Shown piece after piece: positions 45,332 to 53,178 of a stretch of 64,000 nucleotides of DNA. The notes under the pieces are model-generated. The model was given only the letters and a program-made list of their open reading frames with translations, did not search any database and was not told the DNA's origin. The stretch comes from Iodobacter sp. (GTDB lineage Bacteria; Pseudomonadota; Gammaproteobacteria; Burkholderiales; Chitinibacteraceae), in the NCBI RefSeq assembly GCF_025352645.1, contig NZ_JANXSO010000042.1, forward strand, positions 1-64,000, given 5' to 3'. Each line of letters opens with the position of its first letter. Position 1 is the stretch's first letter. The position numbers were made by a program, and so were the translations under genes.

Positions 45332-45664
45332 ACATCACCCTTTAGATAAGGAGCTGGATTCTACTGCTGTTTGCTCGTGCGCCTTGGCTGTAAAAATCAC
45401 ACCTTATCCGCCTTCAGCAGGCTTTAAGCCTGCCCTACATGCATCAAGCTAGGTATTGGTCGTAGAAAAATGCTGTTTCTCAATAATATGACTATATCGT
45501 AGGGCGGGTGCAACCAGCCGTTTTTTGCTTTTACACTTTAAATTTGGCGGGTTTCACCCGTCCTACACCATTTTATTTGTAAAACTTTGAATTAATTCAG
45601 CGCCTATAAAGGTGGGATTTAAGCCAACCCAGCTATAGCGCAAGCTTATTCTTTAGCTTGTGGT
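45332..45664. other. 333-bp intergenic stretch with repeat core
   Basis: No gene. It contains the palindromic core at 45499-45566 and, just before it, a short GCAGGC...GCCTGCCCTAC inverted piece (about 45416-45439). Confidence 0.6.
45499..45566. repeat. palindromic core of the dispersed intergenic repeat
   Basis: GTAGGGCGGGTGCAACC at the left faces GGGTTTCACCCGTCCTAC at the right. It corresponds to the core at 49569-49630 without the CCTGATTATG arms. Confidence 0.75.
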
Positions 45665-46060
45665 TTAATTTTCGCGAAACTCAATCGATACCGAGTTAAT
45701 ACAATAGCGCTCGCCACTTGGTAGTGGGCCATCAGGAAAAACATGGCCTAGATGCGCCTCGCAACTACTGCAGCGTACTTCCACCCGAATCATGCCGTGG
45801 CTACCATCCCGAATCCGCTGGATATTTGCGCCTGCGGCCTCGGCCCAAAAGCTAGGCCAACCGCAGCCTGCATCAAACTTGCGCTCTGATTCAAACAACA
45901 AAGCACCGCAGCAAATGCAGTGATACTTGCCGCGATTGGATTGGCGATAGTGCTCGCCAGAAAAAGGCCGCTCCGTGCCGCCCTCCCGAGCCACGCGATA
46001 TTGCTCGGCGGAAAGTTGCTCACGCCACTCGCCATCACTCTTCTTAATTTTGCCTTCCAT
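45665..46060 (-). CDS. msrB: peptide-methionine (R)-S-oxide reductase MsrB
   Basis: A 131-residue cytosolic repair enzyme that reduces methionine-R-sulfoxide. The zinc cysteines are Cys48/Cys51 and Cys97/Cys100, and the catalytic Cys120 lies in RYCINSVSI. FDAGCGWPSFW and EAHLGHVFPDGP are the family signature. Length is that of a stand-alone MsrB with no MsrA fusion. The upstream hydrolase stop abuts the ATG directly (TAAATG), so the two are co-translated. Confidence 0.96.
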   Translation of the reverse strand: MEGKIKKSDGEWREQLSAEQYRVAREGGTERPFSGEHYRQSNRGKYHCICCGALLFESERKFDAGCGWPSFWAEAAGANIQRIRDGSHGMIRVEVRCSSCEAHLGHVFPDGPLPSGERYCINSVSIEFREN

Positions 46061-46873
46061 TTAACCCTCCGGATAATTTTGCGTTAACCACGCCAAGATT
46101 CTCTCGGCAACGATATTCTGTTGATAATCGGCCATCATGGCATGGCCACAATCGGCAATGATTTCTGCTTGGGTGTTCCAAGCAGTTGCACAAGCATAGA
46201 TATCGCTCGGCGGAATCAGCTGATCATCCCCTGCCCCCAGCACCAAACATGGTAATTTAGGGCAGTTCAATCCTGCAAAAGGATGAGGAATCGCCATTTC
46301 GGTGAGGGCACGCATCGATTCTGGCTGCGCTCTTGCGGCAAAATGATCCACCATCGCTCGATCTGTTTTGGACGAAAACAGTAGCTCACGTACAAAGCTT
46401 GGATTCCCCGCAGCAGCCGCGCCCTGCCATTGAAACTGGCTTAAATTCCACAGCAAGCTAGGGGACGCCGTCAGTAAATGGGCAAAAGAGGCAGCAACAC
46501 CGTAAGGTGCCACACTCGCCAATAACACCAAACCCGCTAGCTTAGTTTCTTTCGCCACCCTTTGCGCCACTAGGCCACCCATGGAGTGGCCAATTAAAAT
46601 AGGTGGCTCGGGCAAATCTGCAATGATAGATAAAATATCTTTCACATAATCATCAATACCAAAATGATCCAGCTTTTCTCTACCCATACTACCGGCATGC
46701 CCACGTAAACTAGGCGCAATCACATCAAAGCCTGCAGCGGTAAAATACGGTAAAAAAGAGACTTCCCAACACCAAGATCCCGCGTAAGCGCCGTGAATCA
46801 TGATTAAAGGCGGTGCATTCTTGCGTTTTTTTACAGCTTTAGCCTTTAAAATCTCAAGTGCATAAACGCTCAT
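46061..46873 (-). CDS. alpha/beta hydrolase
   Basis: A 270-residue alpha/beta hydrolase with the oxyanion motif MIHGAYAGSWCWE, nucleophile Ser97 in LIGHSMGG, acid Asp in VLGAGDDQLIPP and base His in DCGHAMMAD. It belongs to the broad esterase/lysophospholipase-like group. AGGA precedes the ATG. It is the first gene of a unit with msrB, with zero intergenic bases between them. No specific substrate can be named. Confidence 0.9.
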   Translation of the reverse strand: MSVYALEILKAKAVKKRKNAPPLIMIHGAYAGSWCWEVSFLPYFTAAGFDVIAPSLRGHAGSMGREKLDHFGIDDYVKDILSIIADLPEPPILIGHSMGGLVAQRVAKETKLAGLVLLASVAPYGVAASFAHLLTASPSLLWNLSQFQWQGAAAAGNPSFVRELLFSSKTDRAMVDHFAARAQPESMRALTEMAIPHPFAGLNCPKLPCLVLGAGDDQLIPPSDIYACATAWNTQAEIIADCGHAMMADYQQNIVAERILAWLTQNYPEG

Positions 46874-47093
46874 GTCGTTTTTTTCCTAACGCTGAACAGA
46901 CCATTAAAAAAACCATTGCAAGTTAAGCATACCAATCTGTAGCGCGGGCCAAGGCGGTGGGCTTAGCCGTTCAAACAGACAAAATAAATATACCCGCGCT
47001 ACAAACTGCTTAAATGGAGAGGATGAGCTAAACAACCGTGTTTCAATGGCCTGTTAAACTAAAGCAGTACTTACATTCATTAAAGGATCTACC

Positions 47094-47429
47094 ATGCCCT
47101 ACATTTCCCGCGACCCAAATGGCCAAATTATCGCCATTTTTCGTGACGCCAGTTCTGAGGCTAGCGAATTTATCCCGCAAAATGCACCCGAACTGGTGAG
47201 CTTTATCGGCGCGCCAGCCCATTCAGAGCTATTTCACTCACTTGATAGCGATTTGATTCGCGTTATTGAGGACGTGATCGATGCATTAATTCGTAAAAAC
47301 TTACTTTTGCTGACCGATCTTCCCGCAGAAGCTCAGACCAAGATTCTGGCTAGACGTAATCTAAGGCAAAACTTGCCACAGAGTAGCAGCATCCTAGCAC
47401 CTAGAGATGGTTTAATTTGGGGCGAATAG
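47094..47429 (+). CDS. conserved hypothetical protein (often mislabelled tryptophan synthase beta-like)
   Basis: A 111-residue soluble protein. It starts MPYISRDPNGQIIAIFRD, has a middle helix pair (LDSDLIRVIEDVIDALIRKNLLLLTDLPAEAQTKILARRNLRQ) and a short tail. Small proteins of this pattern occur in many beta- and gammaproteobacteria, and databases often carry the label tryptophan synthase beta subunit-like. Nothing in it resembles the PLP enzyme TrpB (about 400 residues), so that name should not be used. AAAGGA lies 6 nt before the ATG. It precedes htpG but is separated from it by the heat-shock promoter. Confidence 0.85.
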   Translation: MPYISRDPNGQIIAIFRDASSEASEFIPQNAPELVSFIGAPAHSELFHSLDSDLIRVIEDVIDALIRKNLLLLTDLPAEAQTKILARRNLRQNLPQSSSILAPRDGLIWGE

Positions 47430-47519
47430 GATTGCCTTTGCCGCAATGCAACAAACCCTTGCTAGCAAGCGATCCCGCTGCTGCTAGGCTAGATATAACG
47501 CAATCAAATCGAGTTAGCT

Positions 47520-47547
47520 CTTGAAGCGCCAGAAGCTGCCCCCACTT
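47520..47547 (+). promoter_or_regulatory. sigma-32 heat-shock promoter of htpG
   Basis: CTTGAAG (consensus CTTGAAA) is followed after 13 bp by CCCCACTT (consensus CCCCATNT), 39 bp before the htpG ATG. Spacing and sequence fit the sigma-32 class very well. Confidence 0.85.
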
Positions 47548-47586
47548 AGAACCGCATCACTGTTCACTTATTAAAAGAGCATCTTC

Positions 47587-49488
47587 ATGGCAAAAGAAAC
47601 ATTAGGCTTCCAAACCGAAGTTAAACAGCTCCTACAGCTGATGATCCACTCTCTCTACTCTAACAAAGAGATTTTCCTGCGTGAGCTGATCTCCAATGCA
47701 TCAGACGCTTGCGACAAGCTACGTTTTGAAGCACTGAACGATGCAAGCCTGTATGGGGATGATAGCGAGCTGAAGATCAGCCTTTCCTTCGACAAAGAAG
47801 CGCGTACCCTTACTCTGCATGACAATGGTATTGGTATGAGCCGTGATGAAGTCGTCAAGAATATCGGTACCATTGCCCGCTCTGGCACCAAAGAATTCTT
47901 TGGCAAGCTCTCTGGCGATGCACAGAAAGATGCCAACTTGATCGGCCAGTTTGGTGTGGGCTTTTACTCGGCTTTTATTGTTGCCGACAAAGTTACCCTC
48001 ACCTCCCGCCGTGCTGGTGAAAGCACCGCTACCCAATGGGAATCCACAGGCGATGGCGAATTTACGCTAGAAGAAGTCGCAAAAGAAGGCCGTGGTACAG
48101 AAATCATCCTGCACCTCAAGGAAGGCGAAGACGAATATCTATCGGATTGGAGCCTGCGCTCGGTTATCCGCAAGTATTCCGACCACATCACCCTGCCTAT
48201 TTTCATGCCTAAAACAGCGGGCTACGATGCTGAAGGCAATATCACCCCTGCGGAAGGCGTTGAAGCCGTTAACCAAGCATCCGCACTGTGGGCGCGCGCT
48301 AAGTCAGACATCACTGACGAGCAATACACCGAATTCTACAAACACGTATCACACGATTTTGAAGCACCATTAGCGTGGAGCCATGCTCGCGTTGAAGGTA
48401 AGCAAGAATACACCGAGCTGCTTTATATTCCTCAACGTGCGCCGTTTGATATGCACGACCGCGAACGCCGTCACGGCATCAAGCTCTACGTTCGCCGCGT
48501 ATTTATCATGGAAGACGCAGAAAAGCTGCTGCCGCAATACCTGCGTTTTGTGCGTGGCCTGATCGACAGCAGCAACTTACCGCTCAATGTAAGCCGCGAA
48601 ATTCTGCAACACAGCAAAGATATCGAGCAGATTAAGCAAGGCTGCGTGAAGAAAGTGCTAGGCCTTTTAGAAGGCATGGCTAATTCTGATGATGCTGCTG
48701 AGCAAGCTAAATACGCAACATTCTGGGATCAGTTTGGCCGCGTGATGAAAGAAGGCGTTGCGGAAGACTTCGCCAATAAAGACCGCGTGGCAGGCTTGCT
48801 GCGCTTTGCCTCATCGCACAGCGATAGCACAGATCAAAATGTCAGCCTGGCGCAATACGTAGCGCGAATGAAAGAAGGTCAAGACAAGATCTACTTTATT
48901 ACTGCCGACAGCTTTGCCGCCGCTAAAAACAGCCCGCACCTCGAAGTCTTCCGTAAGAAAGGCATTGAAGTGCTGCTGATGAGCGAACGTGTTGACGAAT
49001 GGATGATCTCTGGCTTAACCGAATTTGACGGCAAGAAACTGCAATCCGTGACCAAAGGTGAGTTAGATCTTTCTCAGTTTGAAAACGAAGAAGAAAAGCA
49101 GCAGCAAGAAGCCGCCGCCAGTGAGCTAAAAGACGTGCTGGACAAAGTGAAAGCCATATTGGGCGATAAAGTCAAAGACGTGCGCGTCACCAATCGCCTG
49201 ACCGACAGCCCAGCTTGCATCGTGGTAGAAAACCAAGATATGAGCGCTAACTTAGAGCGCCTATTAAAATCTGCCGGGCAAGATGTAAAAGGCAGCAAGC
49301 CAATTCTGGAAATCAACCCAGATCATATGCTGGTTAAAAAACTGAAAGCCGAGTTAGAAGGTGAGCGCTTTGGTGACTGGACTGAGCTATTGTTTGACCA
49401 AGCTCAGCTGGCCGAAGGCGCACAGCTAGATGACCCTGCTAGCTTTGTTAAGCGCCTGAACAGCCTAATGATGTCCGTCGTGGCATAA
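47587..49488 (+). CDS. htpG: molecular chaperone HtpG (Hsp90)
   Basis: A 633-residue bacterial Hsp90. The N-terminal ATPase has [41 protein letters not shown] and [14 protein letters not shown]. The middle domain has [21 protein letters not shown] and the catalytic-loop region [14 protein letters not shown]. The C-terminal dimerisation domain ends [10 protein letters not shown]. It refolds client proteins under stress, matching its heat-shock promoter. The dispersed repeat element starts 8 bp after the stop, before the terminator, so its RNA is part of the htpG 3' UTR. Confidence 0.97.
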   Translation: MAKETLGFQTEVKQLLQLMIHSLYSNKEIFLRELISNASDACDKLRFEALNDASLYGDDSELKISLSFDKEARTLTLHDNGIGMSRDEVVKNIGTIARSGTKEFFGKLSGDAQKDANLIGQFGVGFYSAFIVADKVTLTSRRAGESTATQWESTGDGEFTLEEVAKEGRGTEIILHLKEGEDEYLSDWSLRSVIRKYSDHITLPIFMPKTAGYDAEGNITPAEGVEAVNQASALWARAKSDITDEQYTEFYKHVSHDFEAPLAWSHARVEGKQEYTELLYIPQRAPFDMHDRERRHGIKLYVRRVFIMEDAEKLLPQYLRFVRGLIDSSNLPLNVSREILQHSKDIEQIKQGCVKKVLGLLEGMANSDDAAEQAKYATFWDQFGRVMKEGVAEDFANKDRVAGLLRFASSHSDSTDQNVSLAQYVARMKEGQDKIYFITADSFAAAKNSPHLEVFRKKGIEVLLMSERVDEWMISGLTEFDGKKLQSVTKGELDLSQFENEEEKQQQEAAASELKDVLDKVKAILGDKVKDVRVTNRLTDSPACIVVENQDMSANLERLLKSAGQDVKGSKPILEINPDHMLVKKLKAELEGERFGDWTELLFDQAQLAEGAQLDDPASFVKRLNSLMMSVVA

Positions 49489-49495
49489 ATGGCTA

Positions 49496-49668
49496 CCTGA
49501 TGATGTCTCTTACTCAATGGCCTCTGTGTAGATGGATTTCTTGAGTGCTTGATTTGGTTTTGGAGTTTGTAGGGCGGGTAAAACCCTCGAGCAATGCCGA
49601 ATAAGCATATGCGGGTTGCACCCGCCCTACGATATTTATAATCAGATTAAGTAAGAGGCATCGTCAGG
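49496..49668 (+). repeat. complete 173-bp MITE-like element with terminal inverted repeats
   Basis: The left end (CCTGATGATG-TCTCTTACTC-AAT) and the reverse complement of the right end (CCTGACGATG-CCTCTTACTT-AAT) match at 20 of 23 positions. The centre (49569-49630) is a palindromic core GTAGGGCGGGT...ACCCGCCCTAC. It has no ORF. Incomplete copies lie at 1051-1108, 1300-1426 and 26557-26680. No target-site duplication is obvious. Confidence 0.85.
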
Positions 49669-49675
49669 AACGGTA

Positions 49676-49724
49676 AGCAGCCAAGACCAGCGTCATACTG
49701 GCCTTGGCTGCTAATAGATTTTAA
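49676..49724 (+). terminator. terminator of htpG, downstream of the repeat element
   Basis: A long stem AGCAGCCAAG-A-CCAG / CTGG-C-CTTGGCTGCT with one A/C mismatch and a 7-nt loop is followed by AATAGATTTT. It begins 187 nt after the stop, with the repeat element in between. Confidence 0.7.
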
Positions 49725-49926
49725 AAGCCAACTCTTGCAGCACGGCGTTTCACATAGAAAAACAGATAGAGCTCATTCAATGGCTCTTTCAGCTTTTTCA
49801 TGCACAAAAAACACTTGGCTTAGCTGCAGTTCAGTATGATTACCATCGGCTATTTCCCCGCTGACGGCTAATATCAAGTAGGCTACAGCCGCCAACTGGC
49901 AGATAGCATGTTAGGGAGTAAACCCC

Positions 49927-50064
49927 ATGGCCAAAGGTCAAGTACGTAGTAATCGTGAAACAAAGAAACCAAAGAAAGAAAAAACAGCCACTGTGCCTGC
50001 ATCCACCTTCGCCAATGCAGCGGCTCAGGCCAATGCACAGATTAACGAAGCAAAAAAGAAGTAG
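49927..50064 (+). CDS. 45-residue lysine-rich small protein
   Basis: A short gene with a strong ribosome binding site (AGGGAG, 8 nt before the ATG) and a perfect terminator 50 nt after the stop. The product is very basic in its first third (MAKGQVRSNRETKKPKKEK), then Ala/Thr-rich (ATVPASTFANAAAQANAQ), ending NEAKKK. Small proteins of this composition occur in other betaproteobacteria as conserved hypotheticals, to my recollection. The charge suggests nucleic acid or ribosome binding, but no function is known. Confidence 0.75.
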   Translation: MAKGQVRSNRETKKPKKEKTATVPASTFANAAAQANAQINEAKKK

Positions 50065-50114
50065 GCTTAACTCCTACTACCTACAGGTAGCAGCGTAAAT
50101 TAGCCGATAAAAAT

Positions 50115-50151
50115 AAAATGGCCGTTCTCCTAAGGGGAACAGCCATTTTTT
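50115..50151. terminator. bidirectional terminator
   Basis: AAATGGC-C-GTTC on one side pairs with GAAC-A-GCCATTT on the other, with A-rich and T-rich flanks. It serves the small lysine-rich gene on the plus strand and the CheZ-like gene on the minus strand. Confidence 0.88.
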
Positions 50152-50169
50152 ATGCGCGCTAAATATCGA

Positions 50170-50748
50170 TTAAAACAACTCGATGTCCCCCGACTCTGGG
50201 GCAGCCGATTTATCACTTTGCACCGGCACCATGCTGGCGGCCAGTGATAGCGCTTGGCGTATATCCATACCGTTTAAAATATCATCAAAGAGTTTTTTCT
50301 CTTGCTCCATCGAATACTGCGAGCGAATTCTATCTTGCAGCTCCATCCATTCTGATGGCACATACAGCCGATTGCGATCGGATACCAATTCGGCCAAGCC
50401 ACTAATCGTACCGCAAACGTGGTCTAAGCGTTGCGAAAGCCGGTCGTAAAATTGAAATGCAATCACCGCCTGCATATTGCGCTGGCCAATTTCTGCAATC
50501 TTGCTATCTAATTCAAGCTCAGCAGGCAACGTAGAAGCTTGCGCTAATAAATCATTACGCAAAGATTCAATCCGATCATGAGTATCGGCAAAAGAAAACG
50601 CTAAGGCATTGAGCGAAGCATTGCTCTCGGCCACAGCATGCTTCACCTGCGCCACGGCAATGCCAAGCATTAACATGGTTTCACGAACCTGACTCCAGTC
50701 AAGATCCGGATTACGCGCAGCAGAACCACCAGCAGGAAGTTCAATCAT
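50170..50748 (-). CDS. CheZ-like protein, possible orphan CheY phosphatase
   Basis: A helical protein of 192 residues from the ATG I prefer (MIELPAGGSAARN; GGGTG 9 nt upstream). An ATG at 50757 and a TTG at 50781 are alternatives. The centre AVIAFQFYDRLSQRLDHVCGTI has an Asp and a Gln four residues apart (F-x-D-x-x-x-Q), the same arrangement as the catalytic Asp/Gln of CheZ in DFQDLTGQ. A helical hairpin before it and an acidic C-terminal tail ending IELF, like the CheY-docking tail of CheZ, support the idea. Overall similarity to CheZ is low, and no che genes are near. Confidence 0.65.
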   Translation of the reverse strand: MIELPAGGSAARNPDLDWSQVRETMLMLGIAVAQVKHAVAESNASLNALAFSFADTHDRIESLRNDLLAQASTLPAELELDSKIAEIGQRNMQAVIAFQFYDRLSQRLDHVCGTISGLAELVSDRNRLYVPSEWMELQDRIRSQYSMEQEKKLFDDILNGMDIRQALSLAASMVPVQSDKSAAPESGDIELF

Positions 50749-50801
50749 TTTATGCATCACCCATTCAGCGGGAACATTCAATTTATAGATTTAAACCGTG
50801 C

Positions 50802-50830
50802 AGCTTGCCCAAAACAATAGTGGGCAAGCT
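50802..50830 (-). terminator. hairpin between hisC and the CheZ-like gene
   Basis: A 9-bp perfect stem, AGCTTGCCC / GGGCAAGCT, with an 11-nt loop, 20 bp after the hisC stop. It lacks a T tract, so it is either a weak terminator or an RNA-stability element. Confidence 0.5.
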
Positions 50831-50850
50831 TCTTAACGGCCTTAAAAAGC

Positions 50851-51912
50851 TTATAAAGACAGCAGTTTATGTAAGGCCTGCACTAGTAATTCACACTCCT
50901 TGTCCGTGCCAATACTGACACGCAAAAATTGATCGATGCGCTCTTGCTTAAAGTGCCGCACAATAATTGAGTGCTCACGCAATGCAGCCGCTAATTGCGC
51001 TGCATCGTGCTGTGGATGGCGGGCAAAAATAAAATTGGCGGCAGATGGCAGCACTTCAAAGCCTAAATCACCCATTTGCCTGCTTAATTGCTCACGGGTG
51101 GCGATAATGGCTTGGCATTTTTCTTGAAAATACGCCTCGTCAGCAAAAGAAGCCGCCGCGCCAGCTAAGGCAACCTTATCCAGTGGATAGGAGTTAAAAC
51201 TATTTTTAACCCGCTCTAAGGCCTCAATTAAATCAGCATGGCCAATGGCAAAGCCAACGCGTAAACCCGCCAAGGAGCGAGATTTAGACAGCGTTTGCAC
51301 CACTAATAAATTGGGATAGCGATTCACTAAGGCAATCGCGCTCTCCCCGCCAAAATCGATATAAGCCTCATCCACCAGCACCACTTGCTCTGGATGACGC
51401 TGTAGCAGGGTTTCTACGGCGGCTAGCGGCAGTAGTTTTGCGGTTGGGGCATTTGGGTTAGGGAAGATAATCGCGCCACAGGGCTGATCATAATCCTCAA
51501 TATTAATCGCGAAATCAGCATCAAGTGGCACTTGGCGATAATCAATGCCAAAAAGCCCACAATAAACAGGATAAAAACTGTAGCTAATATCTGGAAATAA
51601 TAATGGCGCATCGTGTTTGAGCAGCGCAGCAAAAGCATGAGCCAACACTTCATCCGAGCCATTACCCAAGAATACCTGCGACTTATCCACACCGTGATAC
51701 CTTGCAATCGTCGCCTTTAAATGATCGCCATTTGGATCTGGATACAGCCGCAGCGTATCCGCCAGCTCGGCCTGCATCGCTTGCAGCACATTAGGGGACG
51801 GGCCATATGGATTTTCATTGGTATTTAGCTTAACTAGATTAGTTAGCTTAGGCTGCTCTCCCGGCACATAGGGAGTCAGTTTATTGACTAGCGGGCTCCA
51901 AAATCGGCTCAT
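50851..51912 (-). CDS. hisC: histidinol-phosphate aminotransferase
   Basis: A 353-residue class II PLP aminotransferase that converts imidazole acetol-phosphate to histidinol phosphate. It shows [15 protein letters not shown], the phosphate-site [38 protein letters not shown] and the PLP-lysine motif [18 protein letters not shown]. The C-terminal FLRVSIGT binds the substrate carboxylate. No other his gene is adjacent, so it may be a second, non-operonic copy or the histidine pathway may be scattered. Confidence 0.95.
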   Translation of the reverse strand: MSRFWSPLVNKLTPYVPGEQPKLTNLVKLNTNENPYGPSPNVLQAMQAELADTLRLYPDPNGDHLKATIARYHGVDKSQVFLGNGSDEVLAHAFAALLKHDAPLLFPDISYSFYPVYCGLFGIDYRQVPLDADFAINIEDYDQPCGAIIFPNPNAPTAKLLPLAAVETLLQRHPEQVVLVDEAYIDFGGESAIALVNRYPNLLVVQTLSKSRSLAGLRVGFAIGHADLIEALERVKNSFNSYPLDKVALAGAAASFADEAYFQEKCQAIIATREQLSRQMGDLGFEVLPSAANFIFARHPQHDAAQLAAALREHSIIVRHFKQERIDQFLRVSIGTDKECELLVQALHKLLSL

Positions 51913-52092
51913 TGTGTCGGCTCTGTGAATAAAAATAAACCCTATCTTATTCTAATTCCATTTAGAAACTAAACACTTTGTCAGCTGCGCGAACGAGGCC
52001 AAATAGAGTCTGCGTTCTTGCTCGCTTACCGATCTGCTCCAGCCTCTAGCTGTTTGGGGAATTCGCTAACCAACATTTAAATCCGCCAATGC

Positions 52093-52130
52093 AAAAACGC
52101 CGGATTTCTTTTGGAAATCCAGCGTTTTTA
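52093..52130 (-). terminator. terminator of tRNA-Leu(GAG)
   Basis: On the minus strand, AAAAACGC-T-GGATTTC pairs with GAAATCC-G-GCGTTTTT around AAAA, followed by T-rich sequence, 13 nt after the tRNA CCA. Confidence 0.9.
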
Positions 52131-52142
52131 TATACTTATTTT

Positions 52143-52227
52143 TGGTGCCGACAGAGAGACTCGAACTCTCACAACCTAAGTCACTACCCCCTCAAGATAG
52201 CGTGTCTACCAATTTCACCATGTCGGC
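52143..52227 (-). tRNA. tRNA-Leu (GAG)
   Basis: An 85-nt class II tRNA. The acceptor stem is GCCGACA/TGTCGGC, the anticodon arm CTATC-TTGAGGG-GGTAG gives anticodon GAG, the variable arm is long, the T-loop is TTCGAGT, and CCA is encoded. Confidence 0.97.
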
Positions 52228-52518
52228 ATTCAAATGCTTGCTTCGTCAGAAGCAGAGAGGGACGCATAGTAGTACAAATACTAAGCCTAGTCTAGCCTCT
52301 ATATGAATTTTTTTAGAAAAAACTTTATCCACTTGTTTTGCTGCTACTCCAGCCAACAAGAACCACCACAAATGCAATTATTCATTTCTATCGGCCAATA
52401 CTTATCATTAGAATAAGAGCGCCTATAAGCAAATCACCCTATCTTTAATGGCCTGACTTGTAAAAGGGTAAGGCCATAAAGCAAGGGATCAATAATCTAA
52501 TAAGAGGGGACGTACATC

Positions 52519-53019
52519 ATGAGCCAAACACATCACTATCGATTAATTGCCCAAGCATGCAGCCAGCTACCAGAAAGCCTGCGCCAGAGCGAAGGCATTC
52601 GCCAAGCAATTGCCAGCATTAAAGAGCGCTACCCAGAGTGGCTGCAATTAAGCACCAGCGAGATCAAAGAATTAGGCTCGCTATCTAAAACCCTGATGCG
52701 CGCGTTTGAAAATGAAAAAAGTGCGCACGTTACTTTGCAATTTGCTGAGTTATGCGAGATCTCTAGCGAGTTATTCAAAGAAGTAAAAGATATTCGCAAG
52801 GAAATCAAAGGCATTATCAGCGATAACGAACAAGCGCTCGCCGACGATAGCGTCGGCGCTTTAAGCTATGTAGCGGATTTTCGTAAATGCATGGGCCCAG
52901 CACTGGCGCGCTCTATTCTTTTAAGAAACTTCGCCAATATGGTCGACGCCGTACTACTGGCCCAAATTCAATATTCAGCGGAGAACGTGGAAATCGAATT
53001 ATTAATTGATATTATTTAA
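52519..53019 (+). CDS. hypothetical helical protein, unrecognised
   Basis: A 166-residue soluble protein with GAGGGG ahead of the ATG. It has no signal peptide or membrane segment. The predicted make-up is all helical, with heptad-like charged runs (KELGSLSKTLMRAFENEKSAHVTLQFAEL, LFKEVKDIRKEIKGIISDNEQALADD) that suggest coiled-coil or helical-bundle packing, and a hydrophobic C-terminal half (ALARSILLRNFANMVDAVLLAQIQ). Two cysteines are present. I cannot place it in a family. The neighbouring repeats begin 7 bp after the stop. Confidence 0.75.
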   Translation: MSQTHHYRLIAQACSQLPESLRQSEGIRQAIASIKERYPEWLQLSTSEIKELGSLSKTLMRAFENEKSAHVTLQFAELCEISSELFKEVKDIRKEIKGIISDNEQALADDSVGALSYVADFRKCMGPALARSILLRNFANMVDAVLLAQIQYSAENVEIELLIDII

Positions 53020-53025
53020 AAATTT

Positions 53026-53091
53026 GTAGGGTGAGTAAAATGCTTGCCCAAGCGGATACACAGATGCAGCACGTGGGCACACCCACCCTAC
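53026..53091. repeat. GTAGGGTGGGC-type palindromic repeat
   Basis: GTAGGGTGAGTAAAATGCTTGCCCA at the left end faces ACGTGGGC and CCCACCCTAC at the right. It shares the outer arms with 26764-26834. Confidence 0.75.
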
Positions 53092-53104
53092 AATGCTTGA
53101 TATC

Positions 53105-53178
53105 GTAGAGTAGGCAAAGAGCGCCCTACCTAGCCCACGCGGATGCACAGATGCAGCGCGTGGGCACAGGTGCCCTAC
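53105..53178. repeat. second, degraded GTAGGGTGGGC-type repeat
   Basis: Its interior GCCCACGCGGATGCACAGATG..GCGTGGGCAC nearly repeats that of the copy 14 bp to the left. Its right end GTGCCCTAC runs into the LtaS-like gene and contains that gene's TAG stop codon. Confidence 0.7.

Noticed and set aside
47094..47429. Tryptophan synthase beta subunit
   Set aside because: The name is carried by some database entries for this small family, but the 111-residue protein has no PLP-lysine motif or TrpB fold segments.
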